From the NCBI GenBank assembly GCA_954870475.1, contig OX940969.1, positions 8,102,950 to 8,166,949 on the forward strand: 64,000 bases of DNA, in the 5' to 3' direction. The stretch is from Euphrasia confusa (taxonomy: Eukaryota; Streptophyta; Magnoliopsida; Lamiales; Orobanchaceae). Numbering within the stretch: the stretch's first letter is position 1; every line of letters begins with the position of its first letter. A program made the position numbers and the translations under genes. The notes under the pieces were generated by a model that saw only the letters and a program-made list of their open reading frames with translations, had not been told where the DNA came from and searched no databases. Positions 41,701-51,203 of the stretch are shown here, in pieces.

Positions 41701-43265
41701 GCCAGGCACTCGCCGGGGAAGTAGATAAATTAATTGAAAATAAACTGGTCAGGAAAGCTTCGAGTGATGTCACTTGGCTATCCAATGCGGTAATGGTGAC
41801 AAAAACGGCCGGGGCATGGCGTTTGTGTATAGATTTCACAGACCTAAATAATGCTTGCCCGAAAGACCTTTTTCCCATGCCGCATATCGACCATGTGGTT
41901 GATAATTTGACAGGTCATGCGATATTCTCAACACTGGACGCTAAGGCCGGATACCACCAAATTCCAATGCATCCGGATGATGTTGAACATACGGCTTTCT
42001 ACTCCGAGAAAGGGATCTATTGCTGGGAAAGAATGCCTTTTGGCCTGAAGAATGCTGGGGCCACCTATCAAAGGTTGGTAAATCAAATGTTTTCTGAATT
42101 AATTGGTAGAACAATGGAAGTGTACATTGATGATATTATTGTAAAAAGTAAAAACGAATCAGATCATGTCAAAGACCTCGAAGAAGTTTTCAAAATTCTG
42201 GGGCAATATAATATGAAATTGAACCCCAAGAAATGTAATTTCGGAATCAAGAAAGGGATGATCCTGGGGCATGTGGTTAGCGAGAAAGGCATTGAGCCCA
42301 ACCCTACCAAAATCCAAGCTATCTTGGACATGCAAGAGCCCCGGGACGTAAAAGGCGTACAACGACTCACGGGTCGCCTCGCCGCCCTGAACAGATACAT
42401 TTCTTGCCTGGGAGATAAAACTCGACCGTTCTTTGCTTCCATCAAAGGACAGGAATTTCACTGGAAAAAAGAGGCCCAACAAGCTTTTGTACGGATAAAA
42501 GAATACTTATCCCATCCGAAAGTAGTTGTGGCACCTAAACCAGGAGAAAAATTGTATTTATACCTGGCCGCCTCAGAACATGCCATCAGTGCAGTCTTGG
42601 CAAGAGCGGAAGGAATCCAACACTTTCCGATTTATTTCGTGAGTCAAGTATTACATGAGGCAGAAATTAAATACACTCCACTGGAGAAATTAACATTTGC
42701 TTTAATAGTGTCAATAAGAAAACTCCGGGCGTACTTATTTGAGCACCCCGTCGAAGTTTTGACTACTATGCCTTTAAGGCAAGTATTGCACCGGTCAGAT
42801 ATCTCCGGGAGACTCCTGCGTTGGGCGTTAGAAATTAGTCAATATGACATAACCTTCGCCCCAAGGACAGCAATTAAAGCACAAGCCCTGGCAGATTTTA
42901 TTGTGGAATTAACTTTCCCTGAGAAATCCCAGAATCAAGCACGCGCCTGGCAGCTGTTCGTAGATGGATCATCTACCACCGCGTGCTCGGGGGCAGGGGT
43001 GGTATTACTCAGTCCTGACGGGGACTCAGTAACCCATGCGGTAAAGTTTGAATTCCCCACATCGAACAATGAAGCAGAGTACGAAGCTCTCATTTCTGGG
43101 TTGGAATTAGCTATAGCCGTTGGGGCCAGGAAACTCCATGTGTTTATGGACTCTCAGCTAGTAGTAAACCATGTAAGTGGGGACTACGAGGCCAGAGGGG
43201 AACAAATGATAAAATACCTAAAATTGGTATATGGGAACTTTGTGAAAAAATCCCTGAAGTTCTAA
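38778..43265 (+). CDS. Gypsy Gag-protease-RT-RNase H, ends early by frameshift
   Basis: A 1,495-codon frame. Gag lies around residues 265-390 (LTLGDTPHQWYVSLP), with an incomplete zinc-knuckle-like CAFHEKIGHNTSQC near 514. The protease is near 655-680 with Asp-Asn-Gly at the active-site position rather than the usual DTG/DSG. Reverse transcriptase spans about 960-1150 (LCIDFTDLNNACPKD, LDAKAGYHQI, MPFGLKNAGATYQR, YIDDII). A first RNase H region follows, then a second RNase H domain near 1390-1480 (FVDGSSTTACSGAG, NNEAEYEALI, FMDSQLVVNHV), the dual arrangement of the Tat lineage. The frame terminates at 43265, a dozen residues after this domain. The continuation lies in another frame from about 43230, with a doubled TA in GGTATATGGG (43226-43235) the simplest explanation. 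Integrase is thereby cut off. Confidence 0.93.
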   Translation: MVNENEDTTVSGTSGTSGRWRAVMGKAVMVEPEVPSPPKNPEPENKEPPPPLTQISSDEQNSKHAGADEPIDSQADIRRRRLRSQRRNRRLHPYDLGGPSTPKGPPPIRFGSLDTPQKIDEAVAELMTMKYVMTTPVIPVKGTHAATGANLNLAPEQTGRIPRKNRRMRRALDLNKRAESMATSTDPYRQASKSDMHGQRVNFSPARAHRAPGADLELADLRQKYSELERRLNENQILAAPAGRHNDPLAPEVEQAPMQLEIQPMQTTLYNGKTDPEAHLSRFRTYMSGRGATDATRCKLFPLTLGDTPHQWYVSLPAHSIKCFDDLVQRFVSYFVSKASYMEYSQKLLGVKQGENETDESYVDRVGELLLAGGEEIPDSLKLHTVLGGMRRNSKVFKSAMLNYPRSYEDFKRKAGAQVAYQRLIAGGGHSPEQKRKIPFSSDRRPNYIGKKPGPRPSDPRVDEIRELEGKLTAQTGHTPADILNIMVMQKTDLLVKPPPILTPPDKLDPNKWCAFHEKIGHNTSQCRQLVKLLWKLFQDGKLWQFLPRPGAGGNPQGPPPREVPAPAQPPPPVAPDPPRVGQIMMIGGLRPVNEESHRKRKRDFQMWEVWYETAPSKEATINETAVITFTPEDRAETKFPKDVPLVIKAKILGLDVSRTLVDNGAHLNILYKKTLDLMGKLARYVNPCDMVLKGFGDDVVIPYGEIILPVEMMDAKNPEVMMVRNLKFVIVDKVSGYNALLGRPFLDAFEAVASSYYYCIKFPTPSGAVGTVKGDLVMAKKTLMYFRDLDKTKIREEANIPQINLEESNVKQIHHIKDIIKIPEEGVSSPGKNPRGEVLQIPSDDMNKSPEEKPSENLASPGEKQPKPKANLEDWGSRGGYQHKKAPVVEMVETLDSIIVDPEQAEKQILVGSHMESNTRIRIINFLKENISTFSWSSADLGKIDPKHACHRLKIDPCKKPIAQKRRKMGPEKCQALAGEVDKLIENKLVRKASSDVTWLSNAVMVTKTAGAWRLCIDFTDLNNACPKDLFPMPHIDHVVDNLTGHAIFSTLDAKAGYHQIPMHPDDVEHTAFYSEKGIYCWERMPFGLKNAGATYQRLVNQMFSELIGRTMEVYIDDIIVKSKNESDHVKDLEEVFKILGQYNMKLNPKKCNFGIKKGMILGHVVSEKGIEPNPTKIQAILDMQEPRDVKGVQRLTGRLAALNRYISCLGDKTRPFFASIKGQEFHWKKEAQQAFVRIKEYLSHPKVVVAPKPGEKLYLYLAASEHAISAVLARAEGIQHFPIYFVSQVLHEAEIKYTPLEKLTFALIVSIRKLRAYLFEHPVEVLTTMPLRQVLHRSDISGRLLRWALEISQYDITFAPRTAIKAQALADFIVELTFPEKSQNQARAWQLFVDGSSTTACSGAGVVLLSPDGDSVTHAVKFEFPTSNNEAEYEALISGLELAIAVGARKLHVFMDSQLVVNHVSGDYEARGEQMIKYLKLVYGNFVKKSLKF

Positions 43266-44422
43266 TCGAACAAATCCCACGGGAACACAATTCACAAGCA
43301 GACGCCCTGTCAAAGTTAGCATCAGCTGAAGGATCAGCAGACTTCTCAAATATTGTGTTAACAAAATTAATGTCCCCATCAATAGAACAAAGAGAAATGC
43401 AAATGCAAATACTCGCTGGGGCCGGAGAAGACTGGCGGATTCCCATTCAACGGTACATAGATACCGGGGAAGTACCAGCAGATAAAACTGAAGCAAAACA
43501 ACTTCGCTCCCGAGCGGCAAAGTATACTTTAATAGATACACAACTTTACCGAAGAAGTTATTCCCTTCCACTACTGAAATGTGTGTCGAAGGAAGAAGGA
43601 TTTAAAATCCTGGAAGAAATACACGAGGGTGTGTGTGGAAACCATGCGGGGGGAAGATCCCTAGCACATAAAACCATGGGGCAAGGATTTTACTGGCCAA
43701 GCCTGAGAAAGGACGCAGTCGGATACGCACGTAAATGTGTCAAATGCCAGACGCATGGGCCTAACATCCGAATTTCCCCAGAAGCCCTGAAATCCATTTA
43801 CAGCCCGTGGCCATTTGCTCGGTGGGGTATCGATCTGATCGGACCACTGGCAACCGCACGGGGCGGAGTAAAATATGCTATTGTAGCAGTCGACTATTTT
43901 ACTAAGTGGGTCGAAGCAGAACCATTGAACAAAATTGATCAACCACAGGTTATCAAGTTCATATGGAAAAACATTATATGTCGATTTGGTTTGCCCGAGA
44001 CAATCATCTCCGACAACGGAAAACAATTCGATGGGGCTGAGGTGGAAGAATTCTGTGAGAAATGGAAAATTAGAAGGCTATTCTCTACTCCTTACCACCC
44101 CCAGACGAATGGTCAGGTTGAAGCAGTAAATAAAATATTAAAACATACCATCAAATCAAAATTGGAAAGTCGCAAAGGAAAGTGGGCGGATGAACTTCCA
44201 GAGGTTCTGTGGTCATATCGTACCACAGCTAGAAATGCCACTGGAGAAACCCCCTACTCTTTGGCTTTTGGAACGGAAGCAGTAATCCCAGCGGAAATAA
44301 CGGTGTTATCACACCGGACCGCTCAGGAGATTTCCCCGGAAAATGAACTAACCATCCGGAAAGAGTTGGATCTTCTTGAAGAAAGAAGGCACGAGAATTC
44401 CAAGAAGGAGACTTGGTGCTGA
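43232..44422 (+). pseudogene. Gypsy integrase segment, frame-shifted from gag-pol
   Basis: The frame that follows the break contains the RNase H-integrase linker (IPREHNSQADALSKLAS), then an H2C2-type zinc finger (GVCGNHAGGRS, then YARKCVKCQTHG), then the integrase core with WGIDLIGPL, IISDNGKQFDG and PYHPQTNGQVEAVNK carrying the D, D, E residues, and the start of the C-terminal region (YRTTARNATGETPYS). It ends at a TGA at 44420-44422 with a short out-of-frame tail. The first ATG in this frame, at 43355, is internal to the ancestral protein. It is not expected to be translated as part of Gag-Pol in this copy. Confidence 0.9.
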
Positions 44423-44586
44423 AGAAAATCTTAGGAACGCAACAGGGAGCACTGGGGCCGAACTGGGAGGGACCGTTTAGAGTAAGCCACTGCCTCCAGA
44501 ACGGAGCGTACGAGTTAGAGCTTCTCGACGGGACCAAAGATCAGTATCGGTGGAATGCGTTGCACCTAAAGAAATTCTATCATTAA
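44395..44586 (+). pseudogene. Gypsy pol C-terminus, third frame segment
   Basis: The final conserved block of the Tat polyprotein (EGDLVLKK, then LGPNWEGPFRV, ending LHLKKFYH and a stop at 44584-44586) is in a different frame from the integrase. The helix that normally links the two is missing, so an internal deletion near 44395 is likely rather than a simple one-base change. Confidence 0.85.
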
Positions 44587-45455
44587 AAGGTTAATCTTTG
44601 GTTTTTTGTAAAGATATTATTTTTGTAAAAACCCTTTTATCACTTTTATAATGTTTCTCAGTATTTATCGAAAATACCTATATGGGTCCTAAAAAGTTAT
44701 ACTTTGTCTAGTACAAAGGAAAAATATTACCCCGAGAAAGAAATAAATTTCCCGGTAAAAATAAGAAATATTGAGTATTCAGAAGAGAATACTAAGGTTC
44801 GGTAAAGACCCAAAAATCTATAGATTGTGGGGCCGAACACTTCTTTCTGCGTACGGATTCAACAGAGTAAAAGAAACTCAAGAATCGCTCGGGAAGAAGA
44901 AATAGGTCCGAAGAAAATCCTAAGAGGTATTCATAAAGAACAAACCACAGGATCGGTCAGTCTTTGTAAAAGGAGAGATGGAGGAGAAAAATGTTACTTA
45001 GAATCAGAGAGAATTCCAAGAGGTAACTAAAATCCGAAAATCACTTTTGCAAAGACAAAGAACTCACAAAGACTCCCAACAAAGTTTTAAATGAAAACTT
45101 GGGTGTGAGCCAAAAGTTATCTATTCACAAAGAATTATGATTCACCAAGCAAGCTAAAGCTGACTTGTCAAAATTATAGATAATTATGGTAAAAAGAAAC
45201 CTGAATAAAACGGTGGAAGGGCCATGAGTAAGACCCAAAGGATAATATCCAAAATAACATACTAAGTTATTACACACCAGCAAAATATAAATACTTGTTC
45301 CAGGCAAAAACTGCCTGTATAATCCAAATGCAAAATAAGCAAATATTGTTTTTGGCAATTAAGCCCAAACTGAACAGAAAATAAAGATTAAAATCCCTGA
45401 GCTTTTCACACTCAGGGTAGTTATCAAATTTTTGCAGACTCCTGAGCAATTATAC
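44587..45455. other. Gypsy non-coding region between pol and antisense gene
   Basis: Purine-rich sequence with repeated short words such as CCCGAGAAAG and CCCGGTAAAA. No supportable ORF on either strand. It would contain the 3' ends of both the sense pol transcript and the antisense transcript, so convergent transcription is implied. Confidence 0.6.
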
Positions 45456-48067
45456 TCAGGAGGTAGAACCACCATCACCTGGGGGAGTCGTGAGGGAATC
45501 TTTTGGCTTGCCATCAGGCCCGACACCAAGAGTATCCATCTCCTCCCCTTCATCAACACCTTCATCATCAGACGCTTCCACAGGGGCTTTAGCAGGCTCA
45601 CCAGGCATGGAGAGAAGACTGTATGTGGGCCACCATTTCATATCTATGCCGTGGACAACTTCCAGATCCATAAAGGGCTGTGGAACTCTGGAATCCAGAG
45701 TACACCCTTGCATGTGAGCTTTGAGGAGTTGAACACCATAGTCTCTGGCCCCATCATTCTTCTCCTTTGCTGCAGACCTGATGAGATCAGCATAAGCAGT
45801 GACATAGAGTAGGTCAGCCAATACCCGGGGATTGTGAGCAGGAGAATCTAACAGGGCTTCGAGCTCTGAGACCCTCTCCATGGACTGTCCAAAGTCATCT
45901 TTGGCCTGTTTCAGCTCCCTGGTAACTTTGGCCGCCTCTTCCTTGAGCTCTTTCTTCTCCCTAGTAAAGCTGTCCTGGGCATCCTCAATCTCTTCTTCTT
46001 TTTCTTTTATGGTCTTCAAGGCCTCCTGCATCTCAGATTTCAGCTTCCCTACCTCGGCCCGTGCAATATCGGCAGCCTTCTTCCACCTATCCCTGTCCCC
46101 TGCAGTGGCAGTGTATGCCGCTTTGAGCTCCTGTACCTGTGCCTCTTGCTTGCTGCTGGTAGTTTTGAGCTTGGACACTTCAGCTCTGATCTTTTTAGCC
46201 ATGTTGTGAGCCCCAGAAATGGCAACTGCACTTTGACTGGCCAATTTTAGGGCCAGGGAAAAGGCATGCTCCTCATGGTCCATCATATCATTGAGCTCTG
46301 AAGTCCAGCATCTACCAACAGCATCAATAGAGTCACCTACTGGATTGCCCAGGGTAGTGACAGGGTCAATGGGGCCTTTTCCAGAGAAGAAGGGAAGCAG
46401 AGCTGAGGGGAGATTCTCCTGGGAAAACCTACCAAGAAATAAAACTGAAGAGTTAACTGAGTGAACCATGTAAAATGATAAGTGTGTAAATGAACAAAAA
46501 CTTACTTGGTGAAAAGTATTTTTTCAACTCCAAAAACAGACTGATTTTTGTCAGCACGGGGGGGGGGGGAATCTGTCACCTCAATAATACCCTCATCAAT
46601 CTTTTTCCGTTTCTTGTCGCCCTCAAGCTTGACTTGCAAAAGAGTTGATGACCCAGAAGGGGGTAAGCCATGACTTGGAGTAGCATCAGTCATCACCGCG
46701 TCTGATGGCTGGGAGCTCTCCTTATACGAATCCACAACATCCATAATCCCCAGAGGATCTGTCTCACCGCCCTGAGCCGAAACCGTATGGGATCTGGTAC
46801 GGGAAGCCGGAGCGCCAGGTGTGCCGCCCCGAGTTTTTGCAGATCCCCGTCCACCAACACTGGTGGAACTGGTTTTGGCCCTACGAGTCTTAGCGGCCAG
46901 GGCTGGGTTTGGGAGTCCCAGGCGATCAAATAGTTTGTTGTCTGCCATCTCGGTAGGTTTCAATTCAAAAACAGTAGAGAAAAACTCTGCACGGGAAAAG
47001 TAATACAATTATTCCCGACAAAAATATTATAATTTCCCCGGGAAATATATTCCCAGGAAATAAAATAAATCTATACAAAAACAAAGGGAAAAAATACCAA
47101 AACAGGGTTGATCCTCAACGAACGGAGGGCAAAACAAGCCTGCTGCGTCACGAATACTATCGTCGTTCAGATAATCAGAATCTCTTTCTTCGGCCGGGAT
47201 ACACTGTGCCAAAAGATTTGAAGTCTCCAAATCCCACGGGAAGGAGCAGGTCGCCCGTTTAAGCCGCGCACCTACAAAATACCAACGAGTTTAGATCAGT
47301 TAAACTGTAAAATATTAAAACTTTAAATGCTTACTTTCTTCCTTAACACCATAAGTAAGGGGGATGGCGATCTCCCCTTCCCGGGTCTGAGTCCTCCATC
47401 TCCCCGAAACAAAAAACCATCTATCCCAACAAGTCGGATCTTTCTCCTCAGGCTCTCGAATTTTCAACATATATTTCCTGTGGCGGACGGTATAGTCTCC
47501 CAGCGAATTCTTGTTGAAGTTGACTGGACTGAAGAAAAGATGGAACTCATCCCCAGAAATGGGTCGAGAGAGTCCCACTTGCCCCAATACAGTCAAAACT
47601 CCATAGATCTGTGCCCATCCATTCGGATGAATCTGATGCGGAGCCAAACCCCACCGGTTCAATAAGCCTGAAACCGAAGGATGCAGGGGAAACCGCAGCC
47701 CTTGATCCATTGCGTCGACGCCGATGGCCACCATGCCCGGAGGTGGACAACAGGCGGATTCACCCTCTTCTGGCGCATGCAAATGCACGTTGTAGGGAAT
47801 CCGCCAATCGTCCCTCCAGTCGGCTAGTTGCGCCGCCGTCACCGTGCTTTCTCGGCCGTGTGCACCCCACTCCTGGTGGTTCGGGTCTGGTTGAACCGCT
47901 GTGACGACCCTCTCGACAGGTACGTAAGGGTGGGCCTCCTCCAATTCATCTAAACGGAACGCCGGCAGCGCCGGCGCGGCCTCTTCCATAAATTTTTTGT
48001 ATTGGCGTGCGAGGAGAACTTCCGGTGCTTCAACTTTCGGTCGAACGACTTTGGAGATTTTCGGCAT
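45456..48067 (-). CDS. Antisense gene of Tat element (Transposase_28-like plus coiled coil)
   Basis: Four minus-strand exons join in phase: 48067-47335, 47271-47098, 46986-46506 and 46428-45456, giving 786 codons. All three introns (63, 111 and 77 bp) start GT and end AG on the minus strand. Exon 1 residues about 105-230 resemble the 'putative gypsy type transposon' family (Transposase_28): FPLHPSVSGLLNRWGLAPHQ, a gap, then SGDEFHLFFSPV and WDRWFFVSGRW. Exons 2-3 are Ser/Pro and basic-rich, with a KRKKIDEG nuclear-signal-like stretch. Exon 4 carries a long coiled coil (about 110 residues) and an acidic C-terminus. Antisense genes of this type are known from Tat-lineage retrotransposons; their function is unknown. 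Every exon is open although the sense pol of the same copy is broken. A palindromic GCCACGTGGC at 48359-48368 lies about 290 bp upstream of the start. Confidence 0.85.
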
Positions 48068-48615
48068 ATTGTCGGGTTGGTAAAAAAGGATTTACACAGT
48101 AAATAAACAAAGGAAATTTACAGAGGAAGAAAGAAGTGTGCTTACCAGATCTTGAATCTGAAAAGTCGAAAAACTTGGAGTGAATTTCAAAATTCTCGAC
48201 TCCTATATGTTTATTGATTTCAAAAATCAAATTTCTGCCGTTTTTCCATCCAACGGTGAGGATTGAAGGAGGGGAAGAGATAGCAGTTACCGAGGAAAAA
48301 CGCACTCGAGTACGTCTCCACTACCCATCAAACCCTAAAAATACTTGGCCAGGATAATGCCACGTGGCGATCGTCTCCTGACAAGGTAAGTTGAAAAAAT
48401 TACCCTATTTTTCAAATTTATTATTATTTTATTACGGTTATTAATGGATAAGTATCAGAATACTTATCTCATCCATATAAATACATAGAATCCTTTAAGG
48501 ATCGGAACTCTGATTTATTTCACCGGGAAAAATCCCAAGAAAAGAATCCTGGGAGATAAACCCAGGAAAGGTAATCTTACATAAGAAAATGCCAAAAATA
48601 CTTCTCGAATAGATT
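48068..48615. other. Spacer between the two antisense gypsy genes
   Basis: Holds the palindromic G-box GCCACGTGGC (48359-48368), an inverted GATAAGTATC/GATACTTATC pair (about 48448-48469) and an AT stretch that reads TATAAATA on the + strand at 48476-48483. It probably includes the promoter of the antisense gene that starts at 48067. No ORF. Confidence 0.55.
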
Positions 48616-49044
48616 TCACGGGGAAAAGAAATCCCAGTTATCTTTTGCAGGAGAATTTTCTAGCTCAGAATTGATAGAGCTATCTTCAGAATCAGTCCCC
48701 AGATCAATGATCTCCTCTCCATCCTTTCCAAATACACCAATGCTGAAAGATTTTTGCCCATGCAACTCCAGAAAGATGATTCCGCTCACTGAAACCAACC
48801 GACGCTCACAAAACTTACTCCAACCGTCAGTCAGTACCAGCCGCCGACCATCCTTCTCTATTTTCACCGTCCAGATTCTTTCAAAAGCATCTACCAAAGC
48901 AACGTCCTGTCCAGCAAGCTCCGGAAACTTCTGTGAAAAAGATAAAGACAAAGGCAGCCTAGCCTTCATCGACCGATTTCTAATCCTAAAAGAGAAACTC
49001 GTGATATTATTCGGGTATACTTCTCTATTCCAAGAAAAAGCCAT
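48616..49044 (-). CDS. B3-domain protein encoded antisense in gypsy element
   Basis: 142 codons from ATG 49044 (MAFSWNREVY) to the stop at 48616; the frame stays open further upstream but without an ATG. Residues about 15-110 follow the plant B3 DNA-binding fold, closest to the REM type: an N-terminal strand ending RNRSMKARLPLSL, KFPELAGQDVALV, then RIWTVKIEKDGRRLVLTDGW, SKFCERRLVS, and a final IFLELHGQKSFSIGVFG pair of strands. The C-terminal 30 residues are acidic and Ser-rich. B3 domains are sequence-specific DNA-binding modules of plant nuclear transcription factors. The gene sits about 180 bp inside the 3' LTR, upstream of and in the same direction as the antisense gene at 48067. It is not a shadow: the domain is continuous and the opposite frames show no family. 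Origin by host-gene capture is inferred. Confidence 0.8.
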   Translation of the reverse strand: MAFSWNREVYPNNITSFSFRIRNRSMKARLPLSLSFSQKFPELAGQDVALVDAFERIWTVKIEKDGRRLVLTDGWSKFCERRLVSVSGIIFLELHGQKSFSIGVFGKDGEEIIDLGTDSEDSSINSELENSPAKDNWDFFSP

Positions 49045-49204
49045 GATATAAAGACATAATACTACGTGAAGAGCCTTTAAAGGCGTAAAAACAACATTAA
49101 ATGAAGAGTCAACCGCCGACAGAAAGTCAGAGTGCAGATTCCAAGGCGTGCAGACCGAGGTATTCAAACACAATCTTCAGGGAAATCGAAGTTGAAAACT
49201 CCAA

Positions 49205-49220
49205 TTTTCCTGGGGGCCTA
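49205..49220 (+). other. Gypsy polypurine tract region
   Basis: TTTTCCTGGGGGCCTA immediately precedes the TG of the 3' LTR. The G-run is the probable plus-strand primer site, though the tract is shorter than usual. Confidence 0.6.
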
Positions 49221-49814
49221 TGTTGTGTCCGATAAAATGGTCACCGACACGTGTCAATAATGAGGAAGCCACGTCATCAGATGTGCAAGTCAGAATTAGT
49301 CTATGGAAAAAGACCTAGAAAGGCAACCAGCAGAAGTCAGAAAAGAGCTTGGACGGGAACGACCGCTCGGTAGTGTCAGACTTATTACACGGGAATATCC
49401 GTGGGGGAGGTGTCAGAGTCAACAGGTGGTCAAAAGACATTTGACGGGAGCAGAGGATAAAGTCTTTGTTTAGAGATAAATGGGTTTTTAATGCTGGATA
49501 TTAGTGGAGTTGAGGTCCAATCAGGAGCTGATAAGTGGGCATTAGGTGGCATAATCTAGCCATGCATGGGTTAGTATAAATATAGGGTGTTAAAGGAGAG
49601 AGGGGACATGCAAAACCTTGTATTTTAATATGATTTCTAAGTATGAATATATGAATTAAGAGGTGCCTTGAGCATCCATGTTCTACTTATGATTTCTGCA
49701 TTTTAACTCAAACCTCTTGCTTTCTTACCTATAACATATTTATATTTTGTGTTGTTTATCAAAACCCTCAATTATCAGCAAATACTACCGACAAGTACAA
49801 AAACAACCAAAACA
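49221..49814 (+). repeat. Gypsy 3' LTR
   Basis: 594 bp, three transitions from the 5' LTR. Carries the same RY motif (49561-49568) and TATA box. Confidence 0.96.
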
Positions 49815-50595
49815 TATAAGTATGAAAAAAAAGTTATAATTTTATTTCAAAAGTTAAAACTTATCATTTTATTTCAAAATTTATGCGTATTAAAAGTTCG
49901 TATTAAATATGTAATTATATTCGTAAATTCTCATAATAATGCTTGAAAATTATCATATAATATACTTATTTAATATTTTCATAATGTATTAAAACGTGTA
50001 TTGATAATTCATATCTCATTTAAACAATAAAATGTTTACCTACAATCAATTTTTATTATAACTTTCAAAATTTTAAAGTCAATTATTACTTGATCGAACA
50101 TGTAATATTTTATCAATTAACAAATATGGACGATTGATATTTGATTGAATTGTAAAATTGTGCGTAAAGTTTGATATTGAACCTGAGTTTGGCGTCACAT
50201 TTGATTGGTGGATGGCCTAACTACCCTCCTCAAATCAATGTGCATGCGATGTATCAAATTATCGGTGTATTCGTTCTCTTTAAAACAATTAAGGTTGTTT
50301 TATTCTCAATTGTCAGGCTTTTTTTGCTGTTTTTGGCTTCGTCGATCCGCTCGACTGTATTTATACTGTCGTTTTTTTTTTTCAACCTCTTTCTTATATC
50401 GGAGTAGCGGACGATGTTATTTCTTATTATATGTCTTCTTGTCGTGATTATTTGATTGCTCGTTAGCGCACTGTAGTTTTTTCGCTGAGAATAAAGGGTC
50501 TTACATTTCCAATTTAAATAATTTGTCATGCAACCCTAATTTAGACTTAATTGTTTTTATTGTTAAAGAGACATGTATACAATGATACAACTTTA

Positions 50596-50672
<77 letters not shown>

Positions 50673-51203
50673 GCTTACTATAAGTGATCATCTTTCTTTT
50701 AAGAATTTGATAAAACATGGTGAGCAAATACGTGTATTTCGTGACGACGAGTTGATTAAAATGTTAAATTATTTATTTTTTATTGTTCATTTTCTCAGAT
50801 ATACATCGTTATTTCGAAATAAAATGTTAATTTTATATGAGAGAGTAACTATAGTAATAAATTCAAAAATTGTCTTGCAATAAAAAATATCGGTGTCACG
50901 TAGTAAAATCGTATTTTCCTTAGTGACGGAGCCACTTATAGCCTAGGGGGCAATAATATTTTTTTCCCTTTATATTGTAGGTGTTACTAATATTTTTTAT
51001 TTTGAAAAAAATATATTTATTTTATATTTAGTCCCTCCTAAACTATAATATATATAAATAATTTGAGTTTCTTCTACTCACTTTCTCATTGGTAAGGCTT
51101 TTTATGTTAAAGATTTGAAAATGATACTTAGTGTACTTTCAATTTTTAAAAGAATACTAATAAAATCACGATGACCGATGGGAGATGTGCAAATTAGTAA
51201 AAA
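49815..51203 (+). repeat. Direct repeat D1, right part
   Basis: Continues the sequence interrupted by the gypsy element and closely matches 53528-54873. Includes a long (TA)n tract (50600-50669) that is much shorter in the other copy, and small ORFs of about 80 codons that appear in both copies and have no recognisable domain. Its right end coincides with a Helitron terminus. Confidence 0.9.
50600..50669. repeat. (TA)n microsatellite
   Basis: About 35 TA units; the counterpart in D2 (about 54339-54357) has about nine. Confidence 0.95.

Larger units (their letters stand above)
38120..49814 (+). mobile_element. Ty3/gypsy retrotransposon, Tat type, with antisense genes
   Basis: An 11,695-bp element. 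LTRs are 38120-38713 and 49221-49814, each 594 bp, TG...CA. The target duplication is TATAA (38115-38119 and 49815-49819). The copy of the host sequence at 53521 has the uninterrupted site ACTATAAGTATG. The LTRs differ at three positions by eye (38379, 38666, 38674 and their partners), all transitions, so insertion is recent. Order: LTR, primer site, gag-protease-RT-RNaseH, integrase, non-coding, then two minus-strand genes, polypurine tract, LTR. Antisense genes downstream of pol are known from Tat-lineage elements. Sense pol is frameshifted, so this copy is not autonomous. Confidence 0.96.

Noticed and set aside
45880..46209. Plus-strand ORF opposite the coiled coil of the gypsy antisense gene
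   Set aside because: Ser/Ala/Phe-rich complement of a Glu/Lys coiled coil; the minus-strand frame has the splice sites and family match.
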